In this document: positions 44,150 through 56,852 of the stretch, in pieces | Layout of the letters: each line of letters opens with the position of its first letter | Numbering within the stretch: position 1 is the stretch's first letter | NCBI GenBank assembly: GCA_002211745.1 | Contig: CP022114.1 | Location: forward strand, 2,946,645-3,010,644 | Reading direction: 5' to 3' | Length of the DNA: 64,000 nt | Source: Kluyvera genomosp. 3 | Lineage (GTDB): Bacteria; Pseudomonadota; Gammaproteobacteria; Enterobacterales; Enterobacteriaceae | Program-made: the position numbers and the translations under genes | The notes under the pieces: model-generated | What the model saw: only the letters and a program-made list of their open reading frames with translations | What the model was told of the DNA's origin: nothing | Databases searched by the model: none

Positions 44150-47100
44150 ATGAAAAGAATGTTAATCAACGCAACTCAGCAGGAAGAGTTGCGTGTCGCC
44201 CTCGTTGATGGGCAGCGTCTGTACGATCTGGATATTGAAAGCCCAGGACACGAACAGAAAAAAGCGAACATCTACAAAGGCAAAATTACCCGTATTGAAC
44301 CGAGTCTCGAAGCCGCATTTGTTGATTACGGCGCCGAGCGTCATGGTTTCCTCCCCTCAAAGAAATCGCTCGCGAATATTTCCCAGCCAACTACAGCTCT
44401 CACGGTCGTCCGAACATCAAAGATGTGCTGCGTGAAGGCCAGGAAGTCATCGTCCAGATTGATAAAGAAGAACGCGGCAATAAAGGCGCTGCGCTGACGA
44501 CCTTTATCAGCCTCGCGGGTAGCTACCTGGTGCTGATGCCGAACAACCCGCGTGCGGGCGGTATCTCTCGCCGTATCGAAGGCGACGATCGCACCGAACT
44601 GAAAGAAGCGCTGGCTAGCCTCGAGCTGCCGGACGGCATGGGCTTAATCGTGCGTACCGCGGGTGTCGGCAAATCAGCCGAAGCGCTGCAGTGGGACTTA
44701 AGCTTCCGTCTGAAGCACTGGGAAGCTATTCAGAAAGCCGCTGAAAGCCGCCCTGCTCCGTTCCTGATTCACCAGGAAAGCAACGTGATCGTGCGTGCCT
44801 TCCGCGACTATCTGCGCCAGGATATCGGCGAAATCCTGATCGACAACCCGAAAGTGATGGAAATGGCGCGTCAGCACATTTCTGCACTGGGCCGTCCGGA
44901 TTTCAGCAGCAAAATCAAACTGTACACCGGTGAAATCCCGCTGTTCAGCCACTACCAGATTGAATCGCAGATCGAGTCCGCGTTCCAGCGTGAAGTGCGT
45001 CTGCCTTCCGGCGGTTCTATCGTTATCGATAGCACCGAAGCGCTGACCGCTATCGACATCAACTCCGCGCGTGCAACCCGCGGCGGCGATATCGAAGAAA
45101 CCGCGTTCAACACCAACCTCGAAGCGGCTGATGAAATTGCTCGCCAGCTGCGTCTGCGCGACCTTGGTGGCCTGATCGTTATCGACTTTATCGATATGAC
45201 CCCGGTTCGCCACCAGCGTGCAGTAGAAAATCGTCTGCGCGAGGCCGTCCGTCAGGATCGTGCGCGTATCCAGATTAGCCACATTTCCCGCTTTGGCCTG
45301 CTGGAGATGTCTCGCCAGCGTCTGAGCCCGTCGCTGGGCGAATCCAGCCACCACGTCTGCCCGCGCTGCTCCGGTACCGGCACCGTGCGTGACAACGAAT
45401 CGCTGTCGCTCTCCATTCTGCGTCTGATTGAAGAAGAAGCGCTGAAAGAGAACACCAAAGAAGTCCACGCCATTGTTCCGGTGCCGATTGCCTCTTACCT
45501 GCTGAACGAAAAACGTGCTGCGGTAAGCGCCATTGAATCCCGCCAGGGCGGCGTGCGTTGCATCATCGTCCCGAACGACGAGATGGAAACCCCGCACTAC
45601 TCCGTGCTGCGCGTGCGTAAAGGCGAAGAAACCACCACGCTGAGCTACCTGCTGCCGAAGCTGCACGAAGAAGCCATGGCGCTGCCGGTTGAAGAAGAGT
45701 TTGTTGAGCGTAAGCTGCCTGAGCAGCCGGCGCTGGCGACCTTCGTGATGCCGGAAGTGCCTGAGCCTACCGCAGAGAAAGCCGCGCCAGCCGCTGCTCA
45801 GCCGAAAGCCGCTGCAGCTGCCGCGCCGGCGGCTCCAGGCCTGCTCTCTCGTTTCTTTGCTGCGCTGAAAAGCCTGTTTGCCGGTAGCCCGGAGAAAGCG
45901 GTTGAAGCACAGCCGGAGAAACAAGAAGCAAAACCTGAGCGTCAGCAGGAACGCCGCAAGCCGCGTCAGAATAACCGTCGCGACCGTAACGAGCGTAGCG
46001 ATCGTCGTAATGACCGCAACGAGCGCAATGACCGTAACGAAAACGCCGAAGGCCGCGAACCGCGTGAAAGCCGTGAAGGTCGCGACGATAACCGTCGTAA
46101 CCGTCGCGAGAAACCGCAGCAGTCTGAAGCACGCGAAAACCGCCAGCAGAACGTCGTGGATGACGCGGAGAAATCCCGCTCACGTGACGAACAGCAGCAG
46201 CCACGACGTGAACGTAACCGCCGCCGTAGCGACGATAAACGTCAGCAGCAGGAAGCGAAACCGCAGGTTCGTGAAGAACAGGCCGTTGCCGCACCGGAAG
46301 CCGCACAGGAAGAACGCGTACAGACTATGCCGCGCCGCAAACCGCGTCAGCTGGCACAGAAAGTCCGCATCGAAACCCCTGAGCAGACTGCCGCTCGTGA
46401 ACTGATTGCGGATGAACCGCAGCAGCAGGAAGCGCCGCGTACCGCGCTGGCGAAAGTCGATCTGCCGGCGGTCGTTGATGCACCAGTACAGGGCGAGCAG
46501 GATGAAAATACGGAAGGTCGTGATAACAACGGCATGCCGCGTCGTTCCCGCCGTTCTCCGCGTCATCTGCGCGTGAGCGGTCAGCGTCGTCGTCGTTACC
46601 GTGACGAGCGTTACCCGACCCAGTCACCGATGCCGCTGACCGTCGCCTGTGCGTCGCCAGAACTGGCTTCCGGTAAAGTATGGATTACCTATCCGATCGC
46701 TCAGGTTCAGACCGAAGCGGAAGCACCGGTAGAACAGGACGTAACAGAACAGCCAATCGTAGCGCAAGCTGCTGAACAGGCGGTCGTTGCCGAGCCAGCA
46801 GTTGTTGAAACCGTCGTTGAAGCGCCTGAAGTTGCCGCCCGGCAGCCGTCGCCGAACCGGTTACCGTGGCGCAGGAAACGGTGCCAGCGCAGGAAGAAGC
46901 TCCAGCGTCGGCAGTGGAAGAAGCGCCTGCCGCAGTGGTTGAAGAAACCGTTGCACAAGAGGTGGTTGTCGATGAAGCACCGGTTGTCGCTGAAGAAGTG
47001 AAAGCCGAGCCGAAACGCCGGTTGTTGAAACCGCGCCAGTGGTTGAGGCCGCGCCGGTGATTGACAGTGCGCCTGTGGCAGAAGAACCGGTTGTTGAAGA

Positions 47101-47371
47101 GGCTCCGGTCGAGGAAACACCAGTGGTTGCCGCGCCAGTCGTTGCTGAACCGGTTGTGACCGCACCGGCACCGGCTGCGAAATCTTCCGATGCCAACCGT
47201 GCCTCAGCGCCGATGACCCGAGCGCCGGCACCGGCATACGTGCCAGAAGCACCGCGCCACAGTGACTGGGTTCGTCCGTCCTTTAACTTCGACGGTAAAG
47301 GTTCCGCTGGCGGCCATAGTGCGACGCACACGGCTACCGCTGAACCTACCCGCCCGCAGTCGGTTGAATAA
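44150..47371 (+). CDS. rne: Ribonuclease E, three frameshifts
   Basis: Main mRNA-decay and rRNA/tRNA processing endonuclease and scaffold of the degradosome. The start [20 protein letters not shown] precedes an S1 domain. The catalytic Asp residues lie in [20 protein letters not shown] and its flank, and the zinc link is CPRCSGTGT. The C-terminal half is disordered, with an arginine-rich RNA-binding region and a Val/Ala/Glu/Pro-rich stretch ending [15 protein letters not shown], the PNPase-binding tail. A C is missing near 44358 and near 46830, and an A near 47022. The repaired length is about 1074 residues (E. coli 1061). Confidence 0.96.
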
Positions 47372-47391
47372 ACCGCCAGCGTGAAGTAAAA

Positions 47392-47420
47392 AATCGGCCC
47401 AAGTGGCCGATTTTTTTTTT
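47392..47420 (+). terminator. rne terminator
   Basis: An 8-bp stem AATCGGCC / GGCCGATT with a 5-base loop and a run of about eight T. It lies 20 bases after the rne stop and overlaps the approach to the convergent LysR gene. Confidence 0.85.
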
Positions 47421-47436
47421 ACCTGACGCGATGCGT

Positions 47437-48374
47437 TTATCCATTCTGCTCGGGCTGCCGCATCCCTGCGATTTGCGGCATGACCTCGCGCATCAGATCG
47501 AGAAACTTTCGCAGCCGGGTCGGATAATAACGCGCCCATGGATAAACCAGATGAACCGGTAGCGGCGTCGTCTGCCACTCCGGTAGCAGCTCCACTAACG
47601 TGCCATTGGCCAACTCCTCCTCCACCGTCCAGCTTGAAACCACCGCGGCCCCACGTTCGCGAGCGCGGCATTTTTTGCCACATACAGGCTATCGGTGCTC
47701 AGCCGCGCAGCAATATTCACGCTCTCCGTCTGGCCGAGAGTCGGATGATGTAGCACCACTTCGTGCTGATAGAAGGTACTGATTGCAATCCATGGAAGTG
47801 CCGAGAGCTGTTCAGGTGTCGTCACCTGAGGGTAGCGCGCCACAACCTGCGGTGAAGCGACAATACAGCGCGGCACCTCCGCCAGAAGCACCGACACTGT
47901 CGCCGGATCCACCTCCGCGCCAACGCGAATCGCGCAATCAACGTTATCGCTGATAAAGTCCACCGCCCTGTCGTGCAGCATCCACTCGACGGAGAGCTGC
48001 GGGTAGCGCGCGAGGAAGCCCACCAGCGGCATCAGTAATTGCTGCTGGCCGAAAGCATGTGGAGCACGTACACGTAACGTGCCCACCGGCTGTTCGTCGG
48101 TCAACTGTAAGGCATCCTCCAGCGCCAGCCAGCTATCCACCACCTGACGCGCATGCTGGTAGCAGCGCTCGCCGTCGTCGGTCAGCTTCATTGCGTGCGT
48201 TGAACGCAGCAGCAGCTTGGCCCCCAGCATCTCCTCAAGGGACTGCAATCGGCGGCTAATGGTTGCCTGGGTGGTCTCAAGCTGGCGCGCGGCGGCAGAT
48301 AACGAGCCTGCCTCAACGATACGGATAAACGTGCGCATCAGTTCAACGCGATCTATACGCTCTGTTCTTTTCAT
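47437..48374 (-). CDS. LysR-family transcriptional regulator, one frameshift
   Basis: About 312 residues. The N-terminal helix-turn-helix is clear: FIRIVEAGSLSAAARQLETT then QATISRRLQSLEEMLGAKLL. The effector domain follows from about residue 95, with VEWMLHDRAVDFISDNVDCA and IRVGAEVDPATV. One G is missing near 47652 (ANVGAAVVSSWTVEEEL after repair). It is divergent from an MFS gene 108 bases away, the usual arrangement for a LysR regulator and its target. No named orthologue is recognised. E. coli has no gene here. Confidence 0.85.
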
Positions 48375-48482
48375 CAACTCATTGCCTATACGTGAAACGT
48401 ATAACTGTTTTACCACCGCGACGGCTACCGCGCCACCGCGAAGACGCAGAGAATAGCGGCATACACCGTTGAGGATGAAACC

Positions 48483-49694
48483 ATGAACACTGATAACCTT
48501 TCTTCCCGGCCACCAGCCTGCTGATTTTTGTCCTGGCGCTCGGCGCCGGGTTCAGCGTTGCCGCCATTTATTACGCCCAGCCGCTGCTGCCGCTGATGGG
48601 TTCAACCCTGAATCTGAGCGTGGAAGGTATGGGCTGATTCCCACACTGACTCAGGCTGGCTATGCGCTGGGGATCCTGTTTTTACTGCCGTTAGGCGACC
48701 GTTACGACCGCCGCACGCTGATTCTGCTGAAAAGCCTGACGCTGGCGGTTTTATTACTGCTTTATAGCCTGACTCAGCAATTTCCTTCCCTGCTGGCGAT
48801 CAGTTTGCTGATCGGTATGGCCGCCACCATGGCGCAGGACATCGTTCCCGCCGCCGCCATTCTTGCCCCGGCGGGAAACAGGGGAAAATGGTTGGCACGG
48901 TGATGACCGGCCTGCTGCTGGGGATCCTGCTGTCGCGTACCGTTAGCGGCGTGGTCGGTGAACTGTTTGGCTGGCGCGTAATGTACCAGGCCGCAGCCGT
49001 CAGCATTGCGCTGATTGGCCTGCTGCTGTGGCGCGTGCTGCCGCACTTCGCCGCTCACTCCGAACTGCGTTATCCGGCACTCATGGTGTCGATGGTGCAC
49101 CTCTGGCGTCGCTACCCGACGCTGCGTCGCGCCGCCATGGCTCAGGGCTTTCTCTCCATCGCCTTCAGCGCCTTCTGGTCAACGCTGGCGGTCATGCTGG
49201 CCGAGCACTATCACATGGGGAGTGCGGTGGCGGGTGGCTTTGGTATCGCCGGTGCGGCAGGTGCGCTGGCGGCGCCGCTGGCGGGCGGTCTGGCAGATAA
49301 AGTTGGTGCGGAGAAAGTAACCCAGTTGGGTGCGCTGCTGGTCAGCATCTCGTTTGCGCTGATGTTCCTGCTGCCGGTTCTGCCGCCGATGGCGCAGATG
49401 GCGCTGATTGCACTGTCCGCCGTTGGCTTCGACCTGGGTCTGCAATCAAGCCTGGTCGCGCACCAGAATCTGGTGTACAGCCTGGAACCGCAAGCGCGCG
49501 GTCGCCTCAACGCCCTGCTTTTTACTGGTGTATTTATCGGCATGGCGCTGGGTTCAGTCCTCGGGACGCAGGTTTATTCGCTGGCCGGTTGGGAAGGTGT
49601 GGTGGCGTTAGCCACAGTAGCCGGTCTGGTCGCACTGGCGATTCGCGTCAGCGAAACCTACCGCTTACGTAGCGCTGCGCTGAACGTACAGTAA
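48483..49694 (+). CDS. MFS transporter (DHA1-type), three frameshifts
   Basis: About 404 residues after repair. The start MNTDNLSSR is followed by a first membrane helix GAGFSVAAIYYAQPLLPLMG. The DHA motif LLPLGDRYDRRTLILLKSL and the later FWSTLAVMLAEHYHMGSAVA are visible. Single G losses occur near 48509, 48634 and 48872. The family exports drugs or metabolites; the substrate here is unknown. The divergent LysR gene is the likely regulator. It converges on flgL. Confidence 0.82.
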
Positions 49695-49700
49695 GGCAAT

Positions 49701-49733
49701 AAAAAAAGCCCGCGACGGGGTAATGACGCGGGC
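49701..49733 (-). terminator. flgL terminator, possible 3' end of a FlgO-like small RNA
   Basis: On the minus strand the 7-bp stem GCCCGCG/CGCGGGC is followed by seven T (AAAAAAA on plus at 49701-49707), about 50 bases after the flgL stop. In E. coli the flgL 3' UTR yields the Hfq-bound small RNA FlgO; whether one is made here cannot be judged from sequence. Confidence 0.75.
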
Positions 49734-49781
49734 GATAAAAACATACCCAGTTTCTACAGATATGTTTAAAACTACATGTTG

Positions 49782-50716
49782 TTATTTATTCAGTTGGAAC
49801 AAAGACATGCCCTGCATGTCGGTAAAGGCTTTATAGGCGGCCTGCAGGGCCGTTTGCTGCATCGTGTAGTTCGAGATGGTCGAGTTCCAGTCGACGTCCA
49901 CCAGATTGCTCATCTGCTGCGTCTGCGCCAGCGCCCGGTCATCCCCAACGAATCCAGCTTATCCAGCTCATTGAGCTGGGTGCCCAGTTCAGCACGTACG
50001 GTCAGCACGTTATTAAGCGAATTACTCAGGCTACGGTTGGTTTTATCAATCGCCGCCAGCGCCGTGTCCTGGGCCGTTTCATCACCTTCAACCGGGGTTT
50101 TCAGCGCGGCAATTGCCGAATCTAACGCTGTGAAAACGTTGGTATCGGCATCCGGTTTGGCGTTGCTGGTCGCATTATCAAAGATCAGGTTGCCTGTGTG
50201 GCCAATAACCATGGTGCGTGAAGAATCGACCTGCTGTTCCACGTTGAGCGTGCCGCCAACGTACTTGCCGGTATCATCAAAAGGCGGCGTATCCGTTTTA
50301 TAACCGGCGAATATATAACGCCCGTTACCGTCGGTGCTGTTCGCCAGGTTCAGAAGCTGGTCGCGAATACCCTGCAGGTCGGTGGCCAGTGAATTGCGGT
50401 CATCGTCGCTCAACGTGCCGTTACCGGCATAAACGATCTTCTCCTGCGCCGACTGGATCGCAGTTGTCACCTGCGACAGCGTGCTTTCTTCAATCGACAC
50501 GCGCTGAGTCGCGAAAGTCCGCGCGGTGGCGTACTGGCTATTCTGCGCCTGCGCCTGAGACAGCACCACGGCCTGCGAGGCAGCAACCGGGTCGTCCGAA
50601 GCGCGGTTAACCCGCTTGCCGGTAGACATCTGTTCACCGTACTTCAACCATGCAGACTGAGAGTCGGTAATGCCTCTCATATTCTGCTGGTACATCATGA
50701 TGGTACTAACGCGCAT
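49782..50716 (-). CDS. flgL: Flagellar hook-filament junction protein FlgL (HAP3), one frameshift
   Basis: Forms the second junction ring between hook and filament. The N-terminus MRVSTIMMYQQNMRGITDSQ and flagellin-like helix RASDDPVAASQAVVLSQAQA are clear. The frame breaks near 49943; one G restores LDSLGDDRALAQTQQMSNLV and the conserved C-terminal helix ending FTDMQGMSLFQLNK, stop at 49782. Repaired length 311 residues (E. coli 317). It follows flgK by 14 bases. Confidence 0.95.
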
Positions 50717-50730
50717 AGCTCTCCCCTTCC

Positions 50731-52395
50731 TTAACGGATATTAATTAATGCGTCGAAGAGCGTGCTTGCCGTCTGCAGCACCTGCGCATTAGCCAGATAG
50801 TACTGCTGAAAAAGCTGCAGGTTGCCGTACTCTTCATCAAGGTTAACCCCGGAGATAGACTGCTGCTGGTTGCTCAGCTGCGTCACCACGTTCGCCTGAG
50901 TGGTACTGCTGCTCTTCAGGGTCGCGGTTTGGGTGCCGATATTACTGACCATCGCGGCATAGGCATCGTTAAAGGTCTTTGAGCCGCCGACCACCTTGCT
51001 GTTTTGCAGATCCAGCAGCTTCTGCCCGTTACGGTTATCGCTTTCACCCACGCTCGCGCCGGTGGTGGTATCGGCGAGGCCCATCGCAATTTGTGACTCG
51101 CTGGTGATCGCCACTTTCATGTTCACAATGGTGTTGCTCACCGGTTTCACGGTAAAGCTGTCGCCCGTGTTGGCCGCGCCTTTGTTGTTATCAACGCTGA
51201 CCGACAGGCCATCGAACTGCAGCGAACCATCGGTAGCGGTCTGGAAGTTCACGTTAGTGTTATCGGAAAGGCGCGTTACCTGCCAGCCGCTGTCGGTTTT
51301 GGTGATGCGATAATCGGTAGCCTGCACAGCAGACGAATCGGTCATCGTTGCCGTCAGCTCGGCTTTACCGGCGTTTTTCCCATTGGCAACGACAGAGGGA
51401 TCGCCGAAGTCGAAGAAGTCGACGTTGGTATTACCATCGGCATCAATGCCCCCACGATGCACCTGGTTAAAAGCATCGGCAAACGCCAGCGCCATCTGGT
51501 TCAGGCTATTGCGGGTCTGGTCAAGGTCCTGCGAACGGAAGGTCAGCAGGCCGCCCAGCGAACCGGTGGTCAGCAGCTTTTCTGGGATCTCGACGTTGCC
51601 GGCAACGTTATCCACATAGGCCACGGTGGTGCGCGACGGATCGGCCTTGCTCGGCACCGCGGCCAGCTGGTTCGATTTGGTCCCCGCCACCAGGCTATAC
51701 CCGTTGGCCATGGTGATGTTGTAGGTGCTGCCGTCCTGTACGTTGACCTCAACGCCCACCAGCTTGTTAAGCTCACTCACCAGTTGGTCGCGCTGATCCA
51801 GCAGGTCGTTTGGCGATGCGCCCGCGCCTACGCCGGTCAGGCGAGAAATCTTATCGTTGAGACTGGCAATCTGTGAGGTGTAGTTATTGATCTGATCGAC
51901 GGTCGAGGTAATCGACAGGTTAACCTGCTTATCCTGATCGCGCAGATACTGATCCGCCACCTTGAACTGGTTCACCACACCCGCGGCTTTACCGAGTACG
52001 GTCTGACGCGCCGCCGGGTCTTCGGCGTTGCTCACCAGCGTTTGCAGGCTGCTGAAGAAATCCTGCACCGTGGTTGAGATATTGTTGGTTGAGCTGGAAA
52101 GCATATTGTCAATTTTCGACACCTGCTCATAGCGAGTGGTCAAGCCGCTGCTCTGGTTCTGCGCCGCGCGCAGCTGATTGGTAATGAAGGCGTTGTATTC
52201 GCGCTGTACGCCAGACACGTAAACGCCATTGCCTACCCAGCCGCCCGCGCCCAGCGTGCTGTTGGCAGAAGCCAGCACCGTGGTCTGACGGGTGTAGCCG
52301 GTGACGTTATAGCTCGCGATGTTGTTACTGGTCGTATTCAGCGCCGACTGGGCTGCGCTCAGCCCGCTCATCGCACTGTTAATTAAACTGGACAT
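50731..52395 (-). CDS. flgK: Flagellar hook-filament junction protein FlgK (HAP1)
   Basis: First junction protein on the hook. 554 residues (E. coli 547). The rod/hook-type N-terminus SLINSAMSGLSAAQSALNTT with SNNIASYNVTGYTRQTTVLA, and the C-terminal helical end VNLDEEYGNLQLFQQYYLAN, are typical. Its own sigma-28 promoter lies just upstream, so it is made late as well as from the flgB operon. The frame is intact. Confidence 0.97.
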   Translation of the reverse strand: MSSLINSAMSGLSAAQSALNTTSNNIASYNVTGYTRQTTVLASANSTLGAGGWVGNGVYVSGVQREYNAFITNQLRAAQNQSSGLTTRYEQVSKIDNMLSSSTNNISTTVQDFFSSLQTLVSNAEDPAARQTVLGKAAGVVNQFKVADQYLRDQDKQVNLSITSTVDQINNYTSQIASLNDKISRLTGVGAGASPNDLLDQRDQLVSELNKLVGVEVNVQDGSTYNITMANGYSLVAGTKSNQLAAVPSKADPSRTTVAYVDNVAGNVEIPEKLLTTGSLGGLLTFRSQDLDQTRNSLNQMALAFADAFNQVHRGGIDADGNTNVDFFDFGDPSVVANGKNAGKAELTATMTDSSAVQATDYRITKTDSGWQVTRLSDNTNVNFQTATDGSLQFDGLSVSVDNNKGAANTGDSFTVKPVSNTIVNMKVAITSESQIAMGLADTTTGASVGESDNRNGQKLLDLQNSKVVGGSKTFNDAYAAMVSNIGTQTATLKSSSTTQANVVTQLSNQQQSISGVNLDEEYGNLQLFQQYYLANAQVLQTASTLFDALINIR

Positions 52396-52425
52396 GAACG
52401 CTCCTTCTTAAGGCCATGGTATTAC

Positions 52426-52452
52426 TTATCGGATGGCATACAGCAAACTTGA
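52426..52452 (-). promoter_or_regulatory. Sigma-28 (FliA) promoter of flgKL
   Basis: On the minus strand the -35 TCAAGTTT, an 11-base spacer and the -10 TCCGATAA fit the FliA consensus TAAAGTTT-N11-GCCGATAA (one mismatch in each box). It lies between the flgJ stop and the flgK start. Confidence 0.85.
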
Positions 52453-52458
52453 GACAAA

Positions 52459-53407
52459 TCAGAACAGATTTTCGATATCATTTCGGTACGCGTTGCTGAC
52501 CTTATCGCTCATTGATTTCAGCTGTTGAATCATGCTGGTCAGCTTGCGCGCATACTGCGGATCGGTAGCGTATCCAGCATTCTGCAACGCCTGTGCGCCC
52601 TGCTCCGCCGTGGCCGCCGACGTCACCGCCGCATAGCGTGGGTTGCGGGTCAGCAGGCCGACGTAGTCCGACAGCGCCTCCAGATACGAGCCGTAGACGC
52701 GGAACTTCGCCTTCACCTTCTTCGCCTCGCCATTCTCAAATTCGGTGGTGGTGATTTCCGTCACCTTCCCTTCCAGTCACCGGATGCTTTCACCCCAAAC
52801 AGGTTAAAGCTCGGTTCGCCGTTTTCACGGCGGATCTGCCGCTGACCCCAGCCGGACTCCAGCGCCGCCTGCGCCAGAATCAGGTGGTGTGGGATACCGC
52901 TCTGTTCGCTCGCCAGCCGCGCGGGCAGCGACAGTTGGGCAAGGAAATCTTTGCTGTCGCCGGACAACGGCGTATCGCTGTTGTCCGGCGCTTTCGGCAA
53001 CGCCTTACGCACCATCTGCGTCAGAGCGGCGTTCTGGTAGCTGGTCACCGTCTGCATATCAAACTTCATCGGTACCTGACCGACGTTATCCGCCGGTTCC
53101 TGCTGCTGCGCCGACAGCTGTTTGACCATCTCCTCTGCCAGGCCAAGGCCTTTCCCGGCAGTCATCTGCTGGGCGATTTGCTGGTCATACATACTGGTGT
53201 AAAGCCGCGTCTGGTCACTGCTGAACAATCCGTCCTTCGGCAGCGTTTCGCGCATGCTTTTCAGCATCATCTGCACGAACATGCCCTCCACCTGTCGGGC
53301 AACGGGACGCAGATTCGCCTGCGGATCCTGCCCGCTTTGGTCTTCAGTTCATTCAGTGACTGCGCGTCCCACGCGGCGCTCGCCAGTAATTTGCTGTCGG
53401 TTAGCAT
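52459..53407 (-). CDS. flgJ: Peptidoglycan hydrolase and rod-cap protein FlgJ, two frameshifts
   Basis: The N-terminal half caps the growing rod; the C-terminal half is a GH73 glucosaminidase that opens the murein. The start [20 protein letters not shown] overlaps the flgI stop. The catalytic Glu is in LILAQAALESGWGQRQIRRE. A G is missing near 53322 (KAGQDPQANLRPVARQVEG after repair) and near 52770 (GDWKGKVTEITTTEFENG). Repaired length 316 residues (E. coli 313). Confidence 0.94.
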
Positions 53408-54502
53408 CAGACAATCTCCACCTTAGCGCGCAGACAACCCGCACTCTGCATCGCCTGGATAATCGACATCAGCTCCATCGGCGTCGCGCCTAAGGCGTTC
53501 AGTGCGCGTACCACGTTATTCAGATTGGCGCTGGCGCGAACGCTTTGCAGCGAGCCACCGCTCTGGCGCAGATCGATTTGGGTTTGCGGCGTCACCACGG
53601 TTTGCCCACCGGCAAACGGCGTATCCGGCTGGCTGACTTGCGCCGAACGGTTGACGGAAACGGAGAGGTTGCCCTGAGCTACCGCGCAGGTATCGAGCGT
53701 CACTTCCCGGTTCATGACCACCGAGCCGGTACGCGAGTTGATAATGATCTTCGCATCCTGCGGCGGCATGCCCACTTCCAGATTCTGGATATCCGCCAGC
53801 AGACGAACCTGCCACTGCCGCCAACCGGCGCGCGCACCTGCACGGTACGGGCATCCAGCGCGGTGGCGTTGCCCAGGCTGCTACGACGGTTAATGGTGTC
53901 GGCGATCTGCTGCGCCATGGTGAAATCATCGTCGTTCAATTGCAGATTAATAGTGTTGCCCGCGCCAAACTGGCTCGGCAGTTCGCGCTCAATGGTCGCG
54001 CCGCCGGTGATTCGCCCGCCGTTAAGCTGGTTCACCTGCACGCTGCTGCCGCCCGCCGACGCGCCCGCGCCGCCGACCAGAATGTTACCCTGCGCCAGCG
54101 CGTAGATCTGGCTGTCGACGCCTTTCAGCGGCGTCATCAGCAGCGTACCGCCGCGCAGGCTTTTGGCGTTCCCCATGGAAGACACCACCACATCGATGGT
54201 CTGTCCCTGACGCCCAAAAGCCGGCAGCTGCGCGGTCACCATTACCGCCGCCACGTTTTTCAACTGCATGTTGGTCCCCGCCGGAACGGTAATCCCCAGT
54301 TGGGACAGCATGTTGTTCAGGCTCTGGGTGGTGAACGGCGTCTGCGTGGTCTGGTCGCCCGTGCCATCAAGGCCACGACCAGGCCGTAACCGATCAGCGA
54401 GTTTTCCCTGACCCCTTGCACGCTGGTCAGATCGCGGATGCGTTCGGCGTTCGCCAGCCCGGTGACCAGCACCAACGCCAGAGTAAGCAGAGTTTTAAAC
54501 AT
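53407..54502 (-). CDS. flgI: Flagellar P-ring protein FlgI, two frameshifts
   Basis: Periplasmic protein that forms the P ring in the murein layer. A signal peptide [19 protein letters not shown] is followed by [22 protein letters not shown] is missing near 54368 ([17 protein letters not shown] after repair), and a base near 53815 (before [20 protein letters not shown]). Repaired length is 365 residues, equal to E. coli. It overlaps flgJ (TGATG). Confidence 0.95.
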
Positions 54503-54513
54503 GGTTCACCTCG

Positions 54514-55210
54514 TTACATCGGCGATAAATTAAGGAAGAAACGCTGCAGCCAGCCCATATTCTGCGCTTCATTGATATAGCCGTTGCCCACGTATTCGAT
54601 ACGCGCATCCGCCACCTGCGTCGACGGCACGGTGTTACTGCCGCTGATGGTGCGCGGGTTAACGACCCGGAGAAACGGATAAATTCGGTGCCCTGATTAA
54701 TCGCGATTTGCTTCTCGCCCACCACGTGCAGGTTGCCGTTGGCCAGAACCTGATCGACGGTCACGGTCAGCGTGCCGCTAAAGGTATTGCTGGCATTAGC
54801 GCCGCCCTTGCCGTTGAAGGAGTTGCCGCCAGACGCTTCCACATCCGCGCGCTCATTACCAAACAGCCCCTGGAGGTAGCGCGGCACGGTGTCGAAGCCG
54901 AAGTTGGTTTTGCCATCACGACTCGCATTTGCCGAGGAGCTTTTGCTCGCGCTGACGTTTTCCTGCAGCACGATGGTCAGCGTATCGCCGATATTGCGCG
55001 GACGACGGTCTTCAAACAGCGGCTGATAGCCGTAGTTAATCGGCTGAGCGGTCTGGAATATCGAACCGTTCGCCACCGGCACCGGGCCGGGAATTGGTTG
55101 TGCGGTCGTCGCCCCTTCAACCAACGGTTTCGAGGGATCCATGCGCACCCCACCACGCTGAGCGCGACGAGGGTTAAAAGCGGATAGCGAAACGCTGCAG
55201 ATTTTTGCAT
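54514..55210 (-). CDS. flgH: Flagellar L-ring lipoprotein FlgH, two frameshifts
   Basis: Outer-membrane lipoprotein that forms the L ring. A lipoprotein signal with lipobox VVGC is visible in [17 protein letters not shown]; the modified Cys is near residue 22. A C is missing near 55138 ([15 protein letters not shown] after repair) and a G near 54665 ([19 protein letters not shown]). The repaired length is 232 residues, as in E. coli, ending LNLSPM. It lies upstream of flgI by 11 bases. Confidence 0.95.
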
Positions 55211-55288
55211 TGCTTTCTTCTTCTGAATCTCGGGAACATCCCGACGTCGCATCGCCTCGCCAGGCGACGCGACGCCGAGGCCTTGCCT

Positions 55289-56834
<1,546 letters not shown>

Positions 56835-56852
56835 AACGTCACCCTGTTACGA

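Noticed and set aside
44698-45924. A 408-codon minus-strand open frame opposite rne.
   Set aside because: It is antisense to the conserved catalytic half of RNase E, with no homology and no ribosome site.
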